Source of the DNA: Clostridia bacterium
GTDB lineage: Bacteria > Bacillota > Clostridia > Christensenellales > Pumilibacteraceae
Length of the DNA: 64,000 bases
NCBI GenBank assembly: GCA_022793815.1
Contig: JAAWDP010000011.1
Location: 25,457 to 89,456 of the forward strand
Direction of reading: 5' to 3'
Below, one piece after another: positions 22,276-32,454 of the stretch (its first letter is position 1; each line of letters opens with the position of its first letter). The position numbers were made by a program, and so were the translations under genes. The notes under the pieces are model-generated. The model saw only the letters and a program-made list of their open reading frames with translations. It was not told the origin of the DNA and ran no database searches.

Positions 22276-23092
22276 ATTAAAAGGCTTTCGCCTCAAACGC
22301 TCGTATTTCTCGTTTCCTTACGCGGTGCTGAGCGCATTGTTCGTAATACTTCCGCTGCTTATAACCGCATTCTACGCCTTTACAAGAAACGGACACTTTT
22401 CTTTCGACAACTTCGTCAAGTTTTTCACCACCCCGAACACGCTGAAAGTTCTGCTGTTTTCGCTGGGTATGGCTGCGCTCGTAACGCTTATCTGTCTGGT
22501 ACTCGCGTATCCGCTTGCCATGATGCTTGCCGACAGCAAAATCAACCGCTCGGCAGTCACGGTAATGCTGTTCATAATGCCCATGTGGATAAATTCGCTG
22601 CTGCGCACTTACGCGATTAAAAACGTGTTCCAGTTAATCGGCATGACAAACGCCTATGTCGCGGTCATAATAGGTCTTGTTTACGACTTCTTTCCGTTCA
22701 TGCTCCTGCCGCTGTACAGCATACTGTCGGGCATGGATAAATCGTATATCGAGGCGGCGGGCGATTTGGGCTCGGGCGCGGTGCATACCTTTTTCAAAGT
22801 ACGCCTTCCGCTGTCCGTTCCGGGAATAATGAGCGGCATACTCATGGTGTTCATGCCTACGGTATCCACATTCGCTATAAGCGAAATTCTCGGCGACACT
22901 TCGACGTACATGTTCGGTAATATAATAAACGACTGGTTTACGGCAAGCGGCGGCAGCGGCTGGAATATCGGCAGCGCGTACTCTTTGATACTGCTCGCGC
23001 TCATAGCCGTCACCATGCTCATCGCAAATAAGGCGACGGGCGGAAAAGCAAGCGCGACAGGCAATGCCCGTGTCGGAGGAGGTATACTGTGA
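22268..23092 (+). CDS. potB: Spermidine/putrescine ABC transporter permease PotB
   Basis: Inner permease subunit, 274 residues, six membrane helices. The ABC permease loop that docks on PotA is EAAGDLGSGAVHTFFKVRLPLSVPGI (about 160-185). GGGGAGGAAG precedes the ATG at 22268, inside the end of potA. The stop overlaps the GTG of potC by 4 bp. An earlier in-frame ATG at 22223 lies deeper within potA and lacks a ribosome site. Confidence 0.95.
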   Translation: MAKLKGFRLKRSYFSFPYAVLSALFVILPLLITAFYAFTRNGHFSFDNFVKFFTTPNTLKVLLFSLGMAALVTLICLVLAYPLAMMLADSKINRSAVTVMLFIMPMWINSLLRTYAIKNVFQLIGMTNAYVAVIIGLVYDFFPFMLLPLYSILSGMDKSYIEAAGDLGSGAVHTFFKVRLPLSVPGIMSGILMVFMPTVSTFAISEILGDTSTYMFGNIINDWFTASGGSGWNIGSAYSLILLALIAVTMLIANKATGGKASATGNARVGGGIL

Positions 23093-23886
23093 GTAAAACG
23101 AAAAAAGCGCTTTGCCGCGCATTCATATATCTTATGCTTGTCATAATATACCTTCCAATACTCGTGCTCGTTATCTATTCGTTCACTACCAGCAAGAGCA
23201 TCGGAGTCTGGAACGGTTTTACGCTGTCGCTGTACGCACAGGTGTTTTCCGACGCCGAAATGATGAGCGCGGTCGGCAACTCTCTGCTTGTCGCACTCGT
23301 ATCCTCGCTGCTCGCCACGCTGATAGGCACGCTTGCCGCGGTCGGTATCTTCTATACGCGCGCCAAGTGGTATAAGACACTGCTCAACCTCACCTCGCAG
23401 GTGACTATGGTAAATGCCGACATCGTTACGGGCGTGTCGTTCATGATGCTGTTTTTGGTGTTCGGACTCATCCCGAAAGGATATCTGACGCTGATAATCG
23501 CGCATACGATGATAACAGTGCCCTACGTCATAATGAACGTAATGCCGCGCCTTTCGCAGTTGAATCCCAACCTTTACGAAGCGGGACTCGACCTCGGCGC
23601 GTCGCCCGTGCGCACGTTTGTCACCGTACTGCTGCCGCAGCTTATTCCGGCAATGATTTCGGGATTCGCTCTCGCGTTCACGCTTTCGCTCGACGATTTC
23701 GTCGTGACGAAGTTCGTCAACGGCGACGTTGCCACCATTTCCACATATCTGTACAACAAGATAGCCAAGAAGGGAGTAATGCCCGAACTGCGCGCGCTCT
23801 CGTCGCTCATCTTCGTTGCGATTTTGGCGGTGCTTGCGGGAATCAACATATTCTCGCACAAGAGAAACGCCAAAGAGAAGAAGTAA
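23089..23886 (+). CDS. potC: Spermidine/putrescine ABC transporter permease PotC
   Basis: Second permease subunit, 265 residues, six membrane helices, with the docking loop EAGLDLGASPVRTFVTVLLPQLIPAM (about 164-189) and the SLDDFVVTKFVNG segment typical of PotC. The GTG start overlaps potB (GTGA), and potD follows after 14 bp with a GGAG site. Confidence 0.95.
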   Translation: MSKTKKALCRAFIYLMLVIIYLPILVLVIYSFTTSKSIGVWNGFTLSLYAQVFSDAEMMSAVGNSLLVALVSSLLATLIGTLAAVGIFYTRAKWYKTLLNLTSQVTMVNADIVTGVSFMMLFLVFGLIPKGYLTLIIAHTMITVPYVIMNVMPRLSQLNPNLYEAGLDLGASPVRTFVTVLLPQLIPAMISGFALAFTLSLDDFVVTKFVNGDVATISTYLYNKIAKKGVMPELRALSSLIFVAILAVLAGINIFSHKRNAKEKK

Positions 23887-23900
23887 GGAGAACACCCACA

Positions 23901-25208
23901 ATGCGTAAATTTTTCGATAAATTCCTTTCGCCCGTGCTTGCGGCGGTGTTTGCGCTCACCGTATCGTGCGCTCTGCTTACTGCGTGCGAGCCTCGCGACG
24001 AGGTGCTTAAAATCTATAACTGGGGCGAGTACATGGACCCCGACGTCTACGAGGGCTTTTCCGACTGGTATTATAAAGAAACGGGCAGAACCGTGCGCGT
24101 TAAATACAAGGAATTCGATACGAACGAATCGATGTTTACCGAAATATCCGTAAACAAATCCGATTACGACCTCGTGTGTCCGTCCGACTATATGATACAG
24201 CGCATGATAGCCGCCGACCTGCTCATACCTCTCGACGAAACGATATTCGAGGCAACGCCCGACCTTTATTACGAGGGTCTTACCGAAAGAATAGACCGTT
24301 CGTTCGACCCGGGGCTGAAATACACCGTGCCTTATGTGTGGGGTACTTTCGGTATTATGTATGACGTAACAAAGGCAAAAACGCCCGAAGACTTCCGCAG
24401 CTGGAACGCTATGTTCTCGGAAAAGTACAAAAAGCAAATTCTCATGAAAAACAGCGTCCGCGACGCTTACTCGATTGCGCAGATATACAACAGCAGAGAG
24501 CTGCTTGCGGAAAAGTCTAACAACTTTACCGATTATAACGCCGACTATTATGCGGCGCTCGAAAGCATTTTTTCGGACATCGACAAGGATAAAATAAACG
24601 CCGCGCGCGAAACTCTCGTAAAACAAAAAGACGTGCTTATCCGCTACGAAGTCGACGACGGCAAAGACGACATGCTTTCGGGCAATACCGACGCCGTGCT
24701 CGGATTCTTCTGGTCGTGCGACGCGGGCTACGTCATGAACGACAGCGTAATAGACGCCACGGGCTGCGCCGCCGAGCGCGTCACTCCCGGCAACAAAAAT
24801 CTGTTTTACGTCGTGCCCGAGGAGGGCGCCAACGTCTGGGTGGACGGCTTCGTCATTCCCAAATATGCGCGCAACGTCACCGCAGCAAACTACTTTTTGA
24901 AATATCTCTGTTACGGCGAGTATTCCGAAGACGACGAATATTTCGAGGATTACGGCTCGGTCGCGGAAAAGAATATGGACTGGCTGGGCACAAGCGTGGC
25001 GGTCAAAGCCGCCATGGACAGCATGCTCGAATATTACGAAGAGGGCGCGGACGGCTTTTTCGACGACGCTCCCGAAGGCTTTAAGGAGATGTATCTCGAC
25101 ATGGTTTTCCCGTCGCCCGAAACCCTTTCGCGCTGTGCTATAATGAAAGATTACGGCGAATACAATTTCGAACTCGACGGCATGTGGATAGACGTCAAAA
25201 CTTCCTGA
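23901..25208 (+). CDS. potD: Polyamine-binding lipoprotein PotD
   Basis: Extracellular solute-binding protein that delivers spermidine or putrescine to PotBC. A signal sequence ends in the lipobox LTAC with Cys29; the mature protein starts EPRDEVLKIYNWGEYMDPDVY, a PotD hallmark, and has the VPYVWGTFGIMYD segment. At 435 residues it is longer than the usual 350-360, with extra sequence in the second half (about 190-235) and a C-terminal extension. It closes the potABCD operon. Confidence 0.94.
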   Translation: MRKFFDKFLSPVLAAVFALTVSCALLTACEPRDEVLKIYNWGEYMDPDVYEGFSDWYYKETGRTVRVKYKEFDTNESMFTEISVNKSDYDLVCPSDYMIQRMIAADLLIPLDETIFEATPDLYYEGLTERIDRSFDPGLKYTVPYVWGTFGIMYDVTKAKTPEDFRSWNAMFSEKYKKQILMKNSVRDAYSIAQIYNSRELLAEKSNNFTDYNADYYAALESIFSDIDKDKINAARETLVKQKDVLIRYEVDDGKDDMLSGNTDAVLGFFWSCDAGYVMNDSVIDATGCAAERVTPGNKNLFYVVPEEGANVWVDGFVIPKYARNVTAANYFLKYLCYGEYSEDDEYFEDYGSVAEKNMDWLGTSVAVKAAMDSMLEYYEEGADGFFDDAPEGFKEMYLDMVFPSPETLSRCAIMKDYGEYNFELDGMWIDVKTS

Positions 25209-25238
25209 CTTTTCGGCGGCGGATTGTATATAAAAAAG

Positions 25239-25267
25239 TTGATTTATTTTCGCATTTATTGTATACT
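25239..25267 (+). promoter_or_regulatory. Sigma-A promoter of lemA
   Basis: TTGATT (25239-25244), 17-bp spacer, TATACT (25262-25267), 45 bp upstream of the lemA start. Confidence 0.75.
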
Positions 25268-25311
25268 ATTATAAAGGGTCGGTTTTGTCCCTTAAACAAG
25301 GAGGATTCGAA

Positions 25312-25908
25312 ATGAATATGTTATGCGCATTAAAGCCCTGGGCAATCGGCGTTATAATCGGCGCGGTCGTACTCGTGATTATAATTGTCCTGGTCGCTTG
25401 GTATATAAGCATGAAAAACTCGCTTATCCGCACGGTAAACCGCACGGACGAAAGCTGGTCGACCATAGATGTATACCTCAAAAAGCGTTACGACTTGATA
25501 CCCAACCTCGTCAACGTGGTCAAGGGCTACGCAAAACACGAAGAAGGCACTTTCACAAAAGTCGCGGAACTTAGAAGCGCAGTTGCCAACGCGGCGACGC
25601 AGACCGAACGTATCGAAGCCGAGAAACAGCTCGGCAGTGCGCTCACCACGTTTATGAATATGACCGTGGAAAGATATCCCGACCTCAAAGCCAACACGAA
25701 TTTCCTCGACCTTCAAAACCAATTGAAAAGCATAGAGGGCGAGTTGGTGCAGGCAAGAAAATACTATAACGGCAACGTGCGCGCGTATAACGACATCATC
25801 ATGGTTTTCCCCACAAGCATACCCGCGAGAAAAATGCGTTTGGAAAAACGCCCTTACTTCGAGCTGGACAGTGCGGAGGAGAGAAAGGCGCCCGTCGTCC
25901 AATTTTAA
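25312..25908 (+). CDS. lemA: LemA family protein
   Basis: A 198-residue membrane-anchored protein: one N-terminal helix (about 9-31) and a helical bundle with the family signature WSTIDVYLKKRYDLIPNLVNVVKGYAKHE (about 49-77) and ARKYYNGNVRAYNDIIMVFP near the end. AAGGAGG lies upstream of the ATG at 25312. LemA genes are very often followed by TPM- or DUF2207-domain genes, as here; they may act together at the envelope, but the molecular role is not established. Confidence 0.93.
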   Translation: MNMLCALKPWAIGVIIGAVVLVIIIVLVAWYISMKNSLIRTVNRTDESWSTIDVYLKKRYDLIPNLVNVVKGYAKHEEGTFTKVAELRSAVANAATQTERIEAEKQLGSALTTFMNMTVERYPDLKANTNFLDLQNQLKSIEGELVQARKYYNGNVRAYNDIIMVFPTSIPARKMRLEKRPYFELDSAEERKAPVVQF

Positions 25909-26014
25909 CATTCGCCTGTCGCTGTCCGATGTTGCTTTTCGCGCTGTCGTTTCAAACAAAGCAGGGAATATCGGATTTAAAAAACTTTAATCGATGCGGG
26001 AGAAAGCTGTCTTT

Positions 26015-27958
26015 ATGACGAAATTCAAAAGCGTTATTCTCAAAACACTTGCACTGCTGTTTGCGGCAGTGCTTGTTTGCTTATGTTTTTGCGGCTGCGA
26101 GCAGCCCGAGCCGGAGGCGGACGAGGGATACGAGGCGCAGCAAATGAGCGTCACCGCTCACGTTCGCAACGATTGCACCGTGGAGATAACCGAGGAGTTT
26201 ACGATAAAATTTCTTGCGACTTCGCACGGCATGACGCGCGCGCTTCCTACAAACTCGGGCGAGCGTTATAAAAATTTGACGGCGGGCGGCGACGAGTACG
26301 AACTGTCGCACGACTCGGGATTTCTGCTTGTGCGTTTCGGCGTGGAGGACGTTTTGTACGGCATGCACAGCCGTCCGCAGCATTATACGGTATCGTACAC
26401 CATGGAATTGCCCGAAGTGGAAAACGACAGACTTCTGCTGAACCTTATCGGAAACGATTTCGACATGGTGCGCAAAAACGTGACCGTCCAAGTCGATTTC
26501 GATACCCCTTACGAAAAAGACACTCTCAAACTTTACTGCGGAGTTAAAGGCAGCGACTCTCTTGCCGACGAAAGCAGGTTCGAAATAATTTTTGCTTCCG
26601 ACAGAAAATCCTTTGTGCTTAAAACGCGCGAAGACGTCGAATTGCAGCCGTTCGTCGGATTGACGCTGGACGCGTCGTTTGCGTCGGACACTTTTGCCAA
26701 ACCGTTCGACGCCGCCGCACTCGTAACATGGGCGATAGGCATAATTTTGGCGGCTCTCACGCTCATAGCAAAGATATTGTTTGCCCGCTCCGAAAAACCC
26801 GTTGCCACGGTAAACTTTTATCCGCCCGAAAGCGAAAGCGGCAGACAGCTTTCTCCTGCGCAGGCAGGTATGCTCATAGACAATACTTGTTCGCCCGACG
26901 ACGTGACCTCGCTGATATTCTTCTGGGCAAGCAAAGGCTGTATCGAAATCGAGGACGAGGGCGACGATACGGTGCTCATATACAAAGCGCCGCTCGACGA
27001 CGGCGCGCCGGATTACGAAAAACGTATGTTTAAAAAACTGTTCGACCGTGCAACCGTGGTCGATACCGACGTTTTCGGCGAAGACAAAAAACCCAAAACG
27101 GAAAAACAGGTTCGCATTTCCTCGCTTAAAGAACGCTTCTATTCTTCCGTATCGTCGGTGCAGAGCGGAGTCAAACACGAGTACGACGGCAAACTTTACA
27201 AAAAATCCAACTCCGTACTCTCGTTTGCAATGGTGGTTATCGCCGTGATTTTCGCGGCTGCGACGGTGTTTTTCGCGTATCAGAGAATCTCTTTGGGATT
27301 CTTCAACTTCTTTTCGCTGCTGTTCATCGTGCCGGCGGTTTTGGTAACGCTGCTCGGACAGTGGACGGTGCTGTATAAGTTCAAACACACCAAAGGCTTT
27401 TCACTGTTCATGAGCATAGTGTGCCTGCTCGCCGCCGCGGCGGCAAGCGCGGCGTTCATGTTTGTCGTACCGCGTCAGGTGCTCACGCTTTCACAGCGCA
27501 TAGCGATAGCCGTATGCATGACGTCGGTGCTGGTAATCGCGCCCGCGCTCATCAAACGCACGCGCTATTACAATGATAGACTCGGACAGTTAATCGGCTT
27601 CCGCGACTTTCTGCGCCTTGCCGAAAAAGACAAACTCGAAATGCTTCTCAAAGAAAATCCCCAGTATTATTACGATATCCTTCCTTATGCAAACGTACTC
27701 GGCGTAAGCGCGATATGGCAGGACAAATTCAAATCGCTGACGGTCGAGCCGCCTGCTTACTACCGCATGACAAGCGGCGACGTATTCACGATAATACTAT
27801 TCAACAGCATGTTCAACCGCACGAACACGCACTGCCGCACCGTAATGACTTCGCGTCCCCAAAGCAAATCCAACGGAAGCAGCGGCGGCGGATTCTCGCG
27901 CGGCGGCGGAGGATTTTCGGGCGGAGGATTCGGAGGCGGCGGTTCGCGACGCTGGTAA
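26015..27958 (+). CDS. DUF2207 domain membrane protein with glycine-rich tail
   Basis: A 647-residue envelope protein. The N-terminal signal ends in a Cys-rich LVCLCFCGC stretch, possibly lipidated; an extracytoplasmic DUF2207 domain (about 35-225) follows, then a membrane helix near 235-260, a cytoplasmic part, a pair of helices near 405-490 and a C terminus of Gly-Ser-Arg repeats ending GGGSRRW, typical of the family. The ATG at 26015 has GGGAGAAAG eight bases upstream; the ATG at 25994 has none. The pairing with LemA is common. Function unknown. Confidence 0.87.
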   Translation: MTKFKSVILKTLALLFAAVLVCLCFCGCEQPEPEADEGYEAQQMSVTAHVRNDCTVEITEEFTIKFLATSHGMTRALPTNSGERYKNLTAGGDEYELSHDSGFLLVRFGVEDVLYGMHSRPQHYTVSYTMELPEVENDRLLLNLIGNDFDMVRKNVTVQVDFDTPYEKDTLKLYCGVKGSDSLADESRFEIIFASDRKSFVLKTREDVELQPFVGLTLDASFASDTFAKPFDAAALVTWAIGIILAALTLIAKILFARSEKPVATVNFYPPESESGRQLSPAQAGMLIDNTCSPDDVTSLIFFWASKGCIEIEDEGDDTVLIYKAPLDDGAPDYEKRMFKKLFDRATVVDTDVFGEDKKPKTEKQVRISSLKERFYSSVSSVQSGVKHEYDGKLYKKSNSVLSFAMVVIAVIFAAATVFFAYQRISLGFFNFFSLLFIVPAVLVTLLGQWTVLYKFKHTKGFSLFMSIVCLLAAAAASAAFMFVVPRQVLTLSQRIAIAVCMTSVLVIAPALIKRTRYYNDRLGQLIGFRDFLRLAEKDKLEMLLKENPQYYYDILPYANVLGVSAIWQDKFKSLTVEPPAYYRMTSGDVFTIILFNSMFNRTNTHCRTVMTSRPQSKSNGSSGGGFSRGGGGFSGGGFGGGGSRRW

Positions 27959-28002
27959 AATCTTTCCGCCGTGCTCACTATAAAACAAGGAGAAAAACAC
28001 TC

Positions 28003-29025
28003 ATGAAAAAAATAGGCATAGTCGGACTCGGGCTCATAGGCGCGTCCATTGCAAAGGCGCTCTGCGGCAGATACGAAACCGTCGGCGTGGACATAGACCG
28101 CGATGTAACCGACTACTGCGCCGAAAACGGCATGATTTCTTCGCACGGACTCGGGTCGCTGCGCGGAGCGGACATAGTGTTCGTAGCCGTGCCGATAGGC
28201 GCGGTCGAGCGCACCGTCAAACAGGTTCGCCTTGTGGTGGGCGAGGACGCCGTTATTGCCGATACCGCGTCGGTCAAGGGCTGTTTCGGCGACATGCCTA
28301 CGCGCTATGTCGGAACTCATCCCATGGCGGGAAACGAACAGAGCGGAGCCAAAGCCGCGAAAGCCGAAATGTTCGAAAACGCATTTTGGATAATAACCTC
28401 GGATAAGGAAAATCCCGATGCTCAGGCAGTGGCGCAGGTGGTTTCCGAAATGGGCGCGCTGCCCGTATTCATGAGCGCGCAGGAACACGACAAAGCGGTC
28501 GCAGGCATAAGCCATTTGCCGCACATGGTCGCCTATGCGCTCGCCAATACCGTGCTTGCGCCGAAGGACAATTACGCGTCGCTTGCCTCGGGCGGATTTC
28601 TGGACACCACGCGTATCGCGTCGTCGTCGCCCGATTTCTGGCTTTCGGTCGTGAAATCCAACAAAGAAAACGTGCTCGGGGAAATGGACGCTTTCTCGCG
28701 TTATTTCGCCCGTCTGCGCGAATATATCGCCGACGGAAACTCGGTTCGCGCCCGAGCGTTCTTCGCCGACGGCAAACGCCGCAGGGACAACCTTCTCGGC
28801 GAAAAACGCTTTCAAAGCGAGTACGCGCTGTATGCTTTCGTCAAGGACGAAGTCGGTGTGATAAGCAGGGTTTCCTCGCTGCTCGCCGACGGCGGCGTGG
28901 ATTTGAAAAGCATACGCATAGACAACTCGCGCGAGGGTGAGGGCGGCGCGCTCCGCCTCGGCTTCCGCACGCTCAAAGACTATTCTGCGGCGCGCGGCAT
29001 TTTGGAGGAGAACGGCTATTTATGA
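28003..29025 (+). CDS. tyrA: Prephenate dehydrogenase
   Basis: Converts prephenate to 4-hydroxyphenylpyruvate for tyrosine. The 340 residues have an N-terminal NAD-binding fold (GIVGLGLIGASIA, about 5-17), THPMAGNEQSGAKAA (about 105-119), and a C-terminal ACT domain (about 278-340, FVKDEVGVISRVSSLLADGGVDL), so tyrosine feedback is likely. The ATG at 28003 is preceded by AAGGAG; the open frame upstream is spurious. It heads a seven-gene aromatic operon and overlaps aroC by 4 bp. Confidence 0.95.
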   Translation: MKKIGIVGLGLIGASIAKALCGRYETVGVDIDRDVTDYCAENGMISSHGLGSLRGADIVFVAVPIGAVERTVKQVRLVVGEDAVIADTASVKGCFGDMPTRYVGTHPMAGNEQSGAKAAKAEMFENAFWIITSDKENPDAQAVAQVVSEMGALPVFMSAQEHDKAVAGISHLPHMVAYALANTVLAPKDNYASLASGGFLDTTRIASSSPDFWLSVVKSNKENVLGEMDAFSRYFARLREYIADGNSVRARAFFADGKRRRDNLLGEKRFQSEYALYAFVKDEVGVISRVSSLLADGGVDLKSIRIDNSREGEGGALRLGFRTLKDYSAARGILEENGYL

Positions 29026-30188
29026 GATATCTGACCGCAGGAGAGTCGCACGGCGAAACGCTGTGCCTTATCGCGGAAGGTCTGCCGTCGGGTCTTGCTC
29101 TCGACATAGATAAAATAAACCGCGATTTGGCGCGCCGCATGTCGGGCTATGGCAGAGGCGGACGCATGAGCATAGAAAACGACAAGGCGCACTTTGTGGC
29201 AGGCGTGCGCTCGGGACTTACCACGGGCGCGCCGATAGCCGTGCTAATCGCCAACCGCGACAGCGAAAACTGGACGGATTATATGCGTCCGTTCGGAGAA
29301 GCCGCAGCGGGCAGGCAGGTCACTCATGTCCGCCCGGGTCACGCCGATTTCGTCGGCTGCGTAAAATACGGTCACACCGACGCGCGCAACGTGCTCGAAC
29401 GCGCGTCCGCCAGAAGCACGGCGACCGTCGTCGCGCTCGGAGCGATTTGCCGCACCCTGCTCGAAAATGTCGGCGTAAGAATCGGCTCTCACGTGACGGG
29501 CATAGGCGGAGTTATGAGTAACCGCAAACGCTACGGCGCGGACGAGCTTATAAAAACCGCGGATAAAAGCGAAGTGCGCTGTATGGACGGTGCGGTCGGC
29601 GCAAAAATGAAAGCGCGCATAGACAAAGCCAAAGCCGACGGCGATACGCTCGGCGGCAGCGTGGAAATAGTGATAAGCGGACTGCCTGCCGCAATAGGCA
29701 GTTACATTTCGCCCGAGCGCAGACTCGACGCGATTTTGTCGGGCGCGTTCATGGGAGTGCAGGCGGTCAAAGCCGTCGAAATAGGCGACTACGAAGGCGG
29801 AACGAAAAGCGGCAGCGACTGTCTCGATGAGATATATGCAGATGAAGGCGGCGGCGTAAAGCGCATGACAAACCGCGCATGCGGCATCGAGGGCGGCATG
29901 AGCAACGGCGAGGATGTCGTTATCCGCGCCGTGATAAAGCCCATACCCACGCTTGCGAACGGCGTAAAGACCGTGGATATAACAAGCGGTGAAAGCGTGA
30001 GTGCGGCGTCGGAACGCAGCGACGTGTGCGCCGTGCCTGCGGCGGCGGTAGTGCTGGAAAGCGTAGCCGCGCGCGTGATTGCCGACGAACTCATGCGCGT
30101 CACGGGCGGCGACACCATGGAAGAAATAAAAGCGTCGACCGTGCGTCTGCGCGAAAAGGCAAAGGCATTGCCGCTTAAAAGACAATGA
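29022..30188 (+). CDS. aroC: Chorismate synthase
   Basis: Last step of the shikimate pathway: EPSP to chorismate with reduced FMN. The 388 residues begin RYLTAGESHGE (family signature, His10), and contain GRGGRMSIE, RPGHADFVG and GIEGGMSNGEDV. Length is typical. ATGA overlap with tyrA and 4-bp overlap with aroB mark tight translational coupling. Confidence 0.97.
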   Translation: MRYLTAGESHGETLCLIAEGLPSGLALDIDKINRDLARRMSGYGRGGRMSIENDKAHFVAGVRSGLTTGAPIAVLIANRDSENWTDYMRPFGEAAAGRQVTHVRPGHADFVGCVKYGHTDARNVLERASARSTATVVALGAICRTLLENVGVRIGSHVTGIGGVMSNRKRYGADELIKTADKSEVRCMDGAVGAKMKARIDKAKADGDTLGGSVEIVISGLPAAIGSYISPERRLDAILSGAFMGVQAVKAVEIGDYEGGTKSGSDCLDEIYADEGGGVKRMTNRACGIEGGMSNGEDVVIRAVIKPIPTLANGVKTVDITSGESVSAASERSDVCAVPAAAVVLESVAARVIADELMRVTGGDTMEEIKASTVRLREKAKALPLKRQ

Positions 30189-31201
30189 ATAACGGCGAAA
30201 TAACAATCGAAAAAAACACGGCATCAGTCGCGGATATCGTCCGCGGCAGATTTGCCGTTACCGACAAAAATGTATATGCGCTGTATAAGCCGCTGTTTAA
30301 GGACGCGCTCGGCGTCTGCGTGCTGGATTCGGGCGAGCAGTCGAAAACCCTTGCCACTGCGGAAAAAATCCTTTTGCAAATGGCAGGCAATTCTCTCGAC
30401 AGAAAAAGCGTAGCGGTCGCGGTGGGCGGCGGCGTAGTCGGCGATTTGACGGGATTCTGCGCGTCCGTGTATATGCGCGGTATAGATTTCGTAAACGTCC
30501 CCACAACACTGCTCGCGGCGGTGGATTCTTCCGTCGGCGGCAAAACGGGCGTCAATTTGGACAGACTCAAAAATCTGGTCGGAGCGTTCCACAAGCCTAA
30601 GCACGTGCACATCCGCACCGACTTTTTCGCAACGCTTCCCGAGCGCGAACTTATCTGCGGACTCGGCGAGGCGTATAAAACGGCTCTGCTCGACCGCGGC
30701 TGCATGAAAGCATGGAATGCGCTTCCCGAAAAAACCGACTCGTTTACCGACTTTTCGGCAGTCGTCGAAGCGTGCGTGCGTTTCAAAAAATCCGTCACCG
30801 ATTCCGATTACCGCGAAAGCGGCAAGCGCAAAATTTTAAACCTCGGTCACACCGTCGCCCACGCAATCGAATACCTCGACGGCTACGAAAGAAGCCACGG
30901 CGAATATGTGCTTATGGGACTCATCGCGGAAAGCGGCATGGCGGCTGTAAGCGGAAAAATACGCAGGGATACGTATGAAAGCATACGCCGCGGCTGTCTT
31001 TCTATAATCGGCGAGAGCGGCGAAAGAAAGGTGCGTTTCGGTTTTTCGTCGTCCCAAATATCGAATGTTGCAATGCACGACAAGAAAAACAGCGGCGGCA
31101 GAATATCGCTTATAATAAGCGAGGACTTTTGCCAGAGAGAATATCTGCTGGACAAATACGAATTTACAAAGGAGATGGAAATGTGGAAATCCCTCCTTTG
31201 A
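30185..31201 (+). CDS. aroB: 3-dehydroquinate synthase
   Basis: Second shikimate step: DAHP to 3-dehydroquinate, NAD- and metal-dependent. The 338 residues contain GGGVVGDLTGF (about 80-90), PTTLLAAVDSSVGGKTGVN (about 101-119) and the metal ligand region NLGHTVAHAIE. It overlaps aroC by 4 bp; aroA begins inside its last 19 bases. Confidence 0.96.
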   Translation: MNNGEITIEKNTASVADIVRGRFAVTDKNVYALYKPLFKDALGVCVLDSGEQSKTLATAEKILLQMAGNSLDRKSVAVAVGGGVVGDLTGFCASVYMRGIDFVNVPTTLLAAVDSSVGGKTGVNLDRLKNLVGAFHKPKHVHIRTDFFATLPERELICGLGEAYKTALLDRGCMKAWNALPEKTDSFTDFSAVVEACVRFKKSVTDSDYRESGKRKILNLGHTVAHAIEYLDGYERSHGEYVLMGLIAESGMAAVSGKIRRDTYESIRRGCLSIIGESGERKVRFGFSSSQISNVAMHDKKNSGGRISLIISEDFCQREYLLDKYEFTKEMEMWKSLL

Positions 31202-32436
31202 GAAAATTCGAAAAAACGCTGCAATGTAAAAGCGACAAAAGTGTGACGCACCGCGCGGTTATGTTCAACGCCATGCTTACGGGCGCGCGCGCAACCGTGG
31301 AAAATCCGCTTATAAGCGAGGACACGCTCTCCACCGTCGAATGTATGCGCCGCCTCGGCGCGCGGATAGAGGTCGGCGGAAACGAAATACGCATAATAAA
31401 CGGCGGCATAAGAAATAACGCCGAACTCGACTGCGGCAACTCGGGCACGACCATGCGCCTGCTCGCGGGACTTCTTTCTGGTAGGGTAGGCAAGAGCTTT
31501 TACCTCGGCGGCGATGCGTCGCTGTCCGCGCGTCCCATGAAAAGAGTGGTGGAGCCGCTCGGAAAAATGGGCGCGAAAATAGAGTGCTCGGGTTTTCCGC
31601 CGCTAAGCATAAGCGGTGCGCCGCTCGTCGGCATAGATTACGAAATGCCCGTCAAAAGCGCACAGGTCAAAAGCGCGATTCTGCTCGCCGCATTGAACGC
31701 AAGCGGAGTCACTACCGTGCATGAAAGCACAAAATCGCGCGACCATACCGAAAAAATGCTTGCCGCCATGGGCGCGGACATAACCGTAACCGATGCCTGC
31801 GTGAGCATAGTCGGCGGTGCGAAACTTTCTCCCGTCAATGTACGTGTGTGCGGCGACATATCCTCGGCGGCGTTTTTGTTCGCTCTCGCCGCAGGTATGC
31901 GCGGCGGCAGAGTCACCGTGAAAAACGTCGGAATAAACCCTACGCGCACGGGCATAATCGATGTGCTTAAAGCCATGGGCGCGGACGTCGAAATCGAAAA
32001 CCGCACGGACAAAGTAGAACCCACGGCGGACATAACCGTGTCGGGGCGCGTCCGTAAGCCGGTCGCCGTGGGCGGCAATATCATACCTCGGCTGATAGAC
32101 GAACTTCCCGTTATCGCGGTTTTAACCGCGCTTTGCGAGGGCGAGAGCGTAATAAAGGATGCGGCAGAGCTCAAAGTAAAGGAAAGCGACCGCATAGCGG
32201 CTACGGTAAAACTGCTTAAAGACCTCGGCGTCGAAGCCGAGCAGACCGATGACGGAATGAGGGTATTCGGCAAAGGTTACATCGAAGGCGGCGCTTGCGC
32301 GGACAGCATGGGCGACCACCGCATGGCAATGGCGGCGGCGGTGGCAATGTCGCTGTCGGAAAAGGGCGGCACGCTTGTCGGCGCACAGGCATGCGCGGTC
32401 AGCTACCCCGACTTTTTCGAAATACTGACACAATGA
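31183..32436 (+). CDS. aroA: 3-phosphoshikimate 1-carboxyvinyltransferase (EPSP synthase)
   Basis: Joins shikimate-3-phosphate and PEP. The frame is open from 31129, but GTG at 31183 has GGAG eight bases upstream and yields the normal N terminus, giving 417 residues. Key segments: KSDKSVTHRA near the start, NSGTTMRLLAG (about 85-95), the DYEMPVKSAQVKSAILLAAL loop and SDRIAAT near residue 346. The 19-bp overlap with aroB means the two are coupled. Confidence 0.96.
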   Translation: MEIPPLRKFEKTLQCKSDKSVTHRAVMFNAMLTGARATVENPLISEDTLSTVECMRRLGARIEVGGNEIRIINGGIRNNAELDCGNSGTTMRLLAGLLSGRVGKSFYLGGDASLSARPMKRVVEPLGKMGAKIECSGFPPLSISGAPLVGIDYEMPVKSAQVKSAILLAALNASGVTTVHESTKSRDHTEKMLAAMGADITVTDACVSIVGGAKLSPVNVRVCGDISSAAFLFALAAGMRGGRVTVKNVGINPTRTGIIDVLKAMGADVEIENRTDKVEPTADITVSGRVRKPVAVGGNIIPRLIDELPVIAVLTALCEGESVIKDAAELKVKESDRIAATVKLLKDLGVEAEQTDDGMRVFGKGYIEGGACADSMGDHRMAMAAAVAMSLSEKGGTLVGAQACAVSYPDFFEILTQ

Positions 32437-32454
32437 AACGGGAGTGATTTTTAC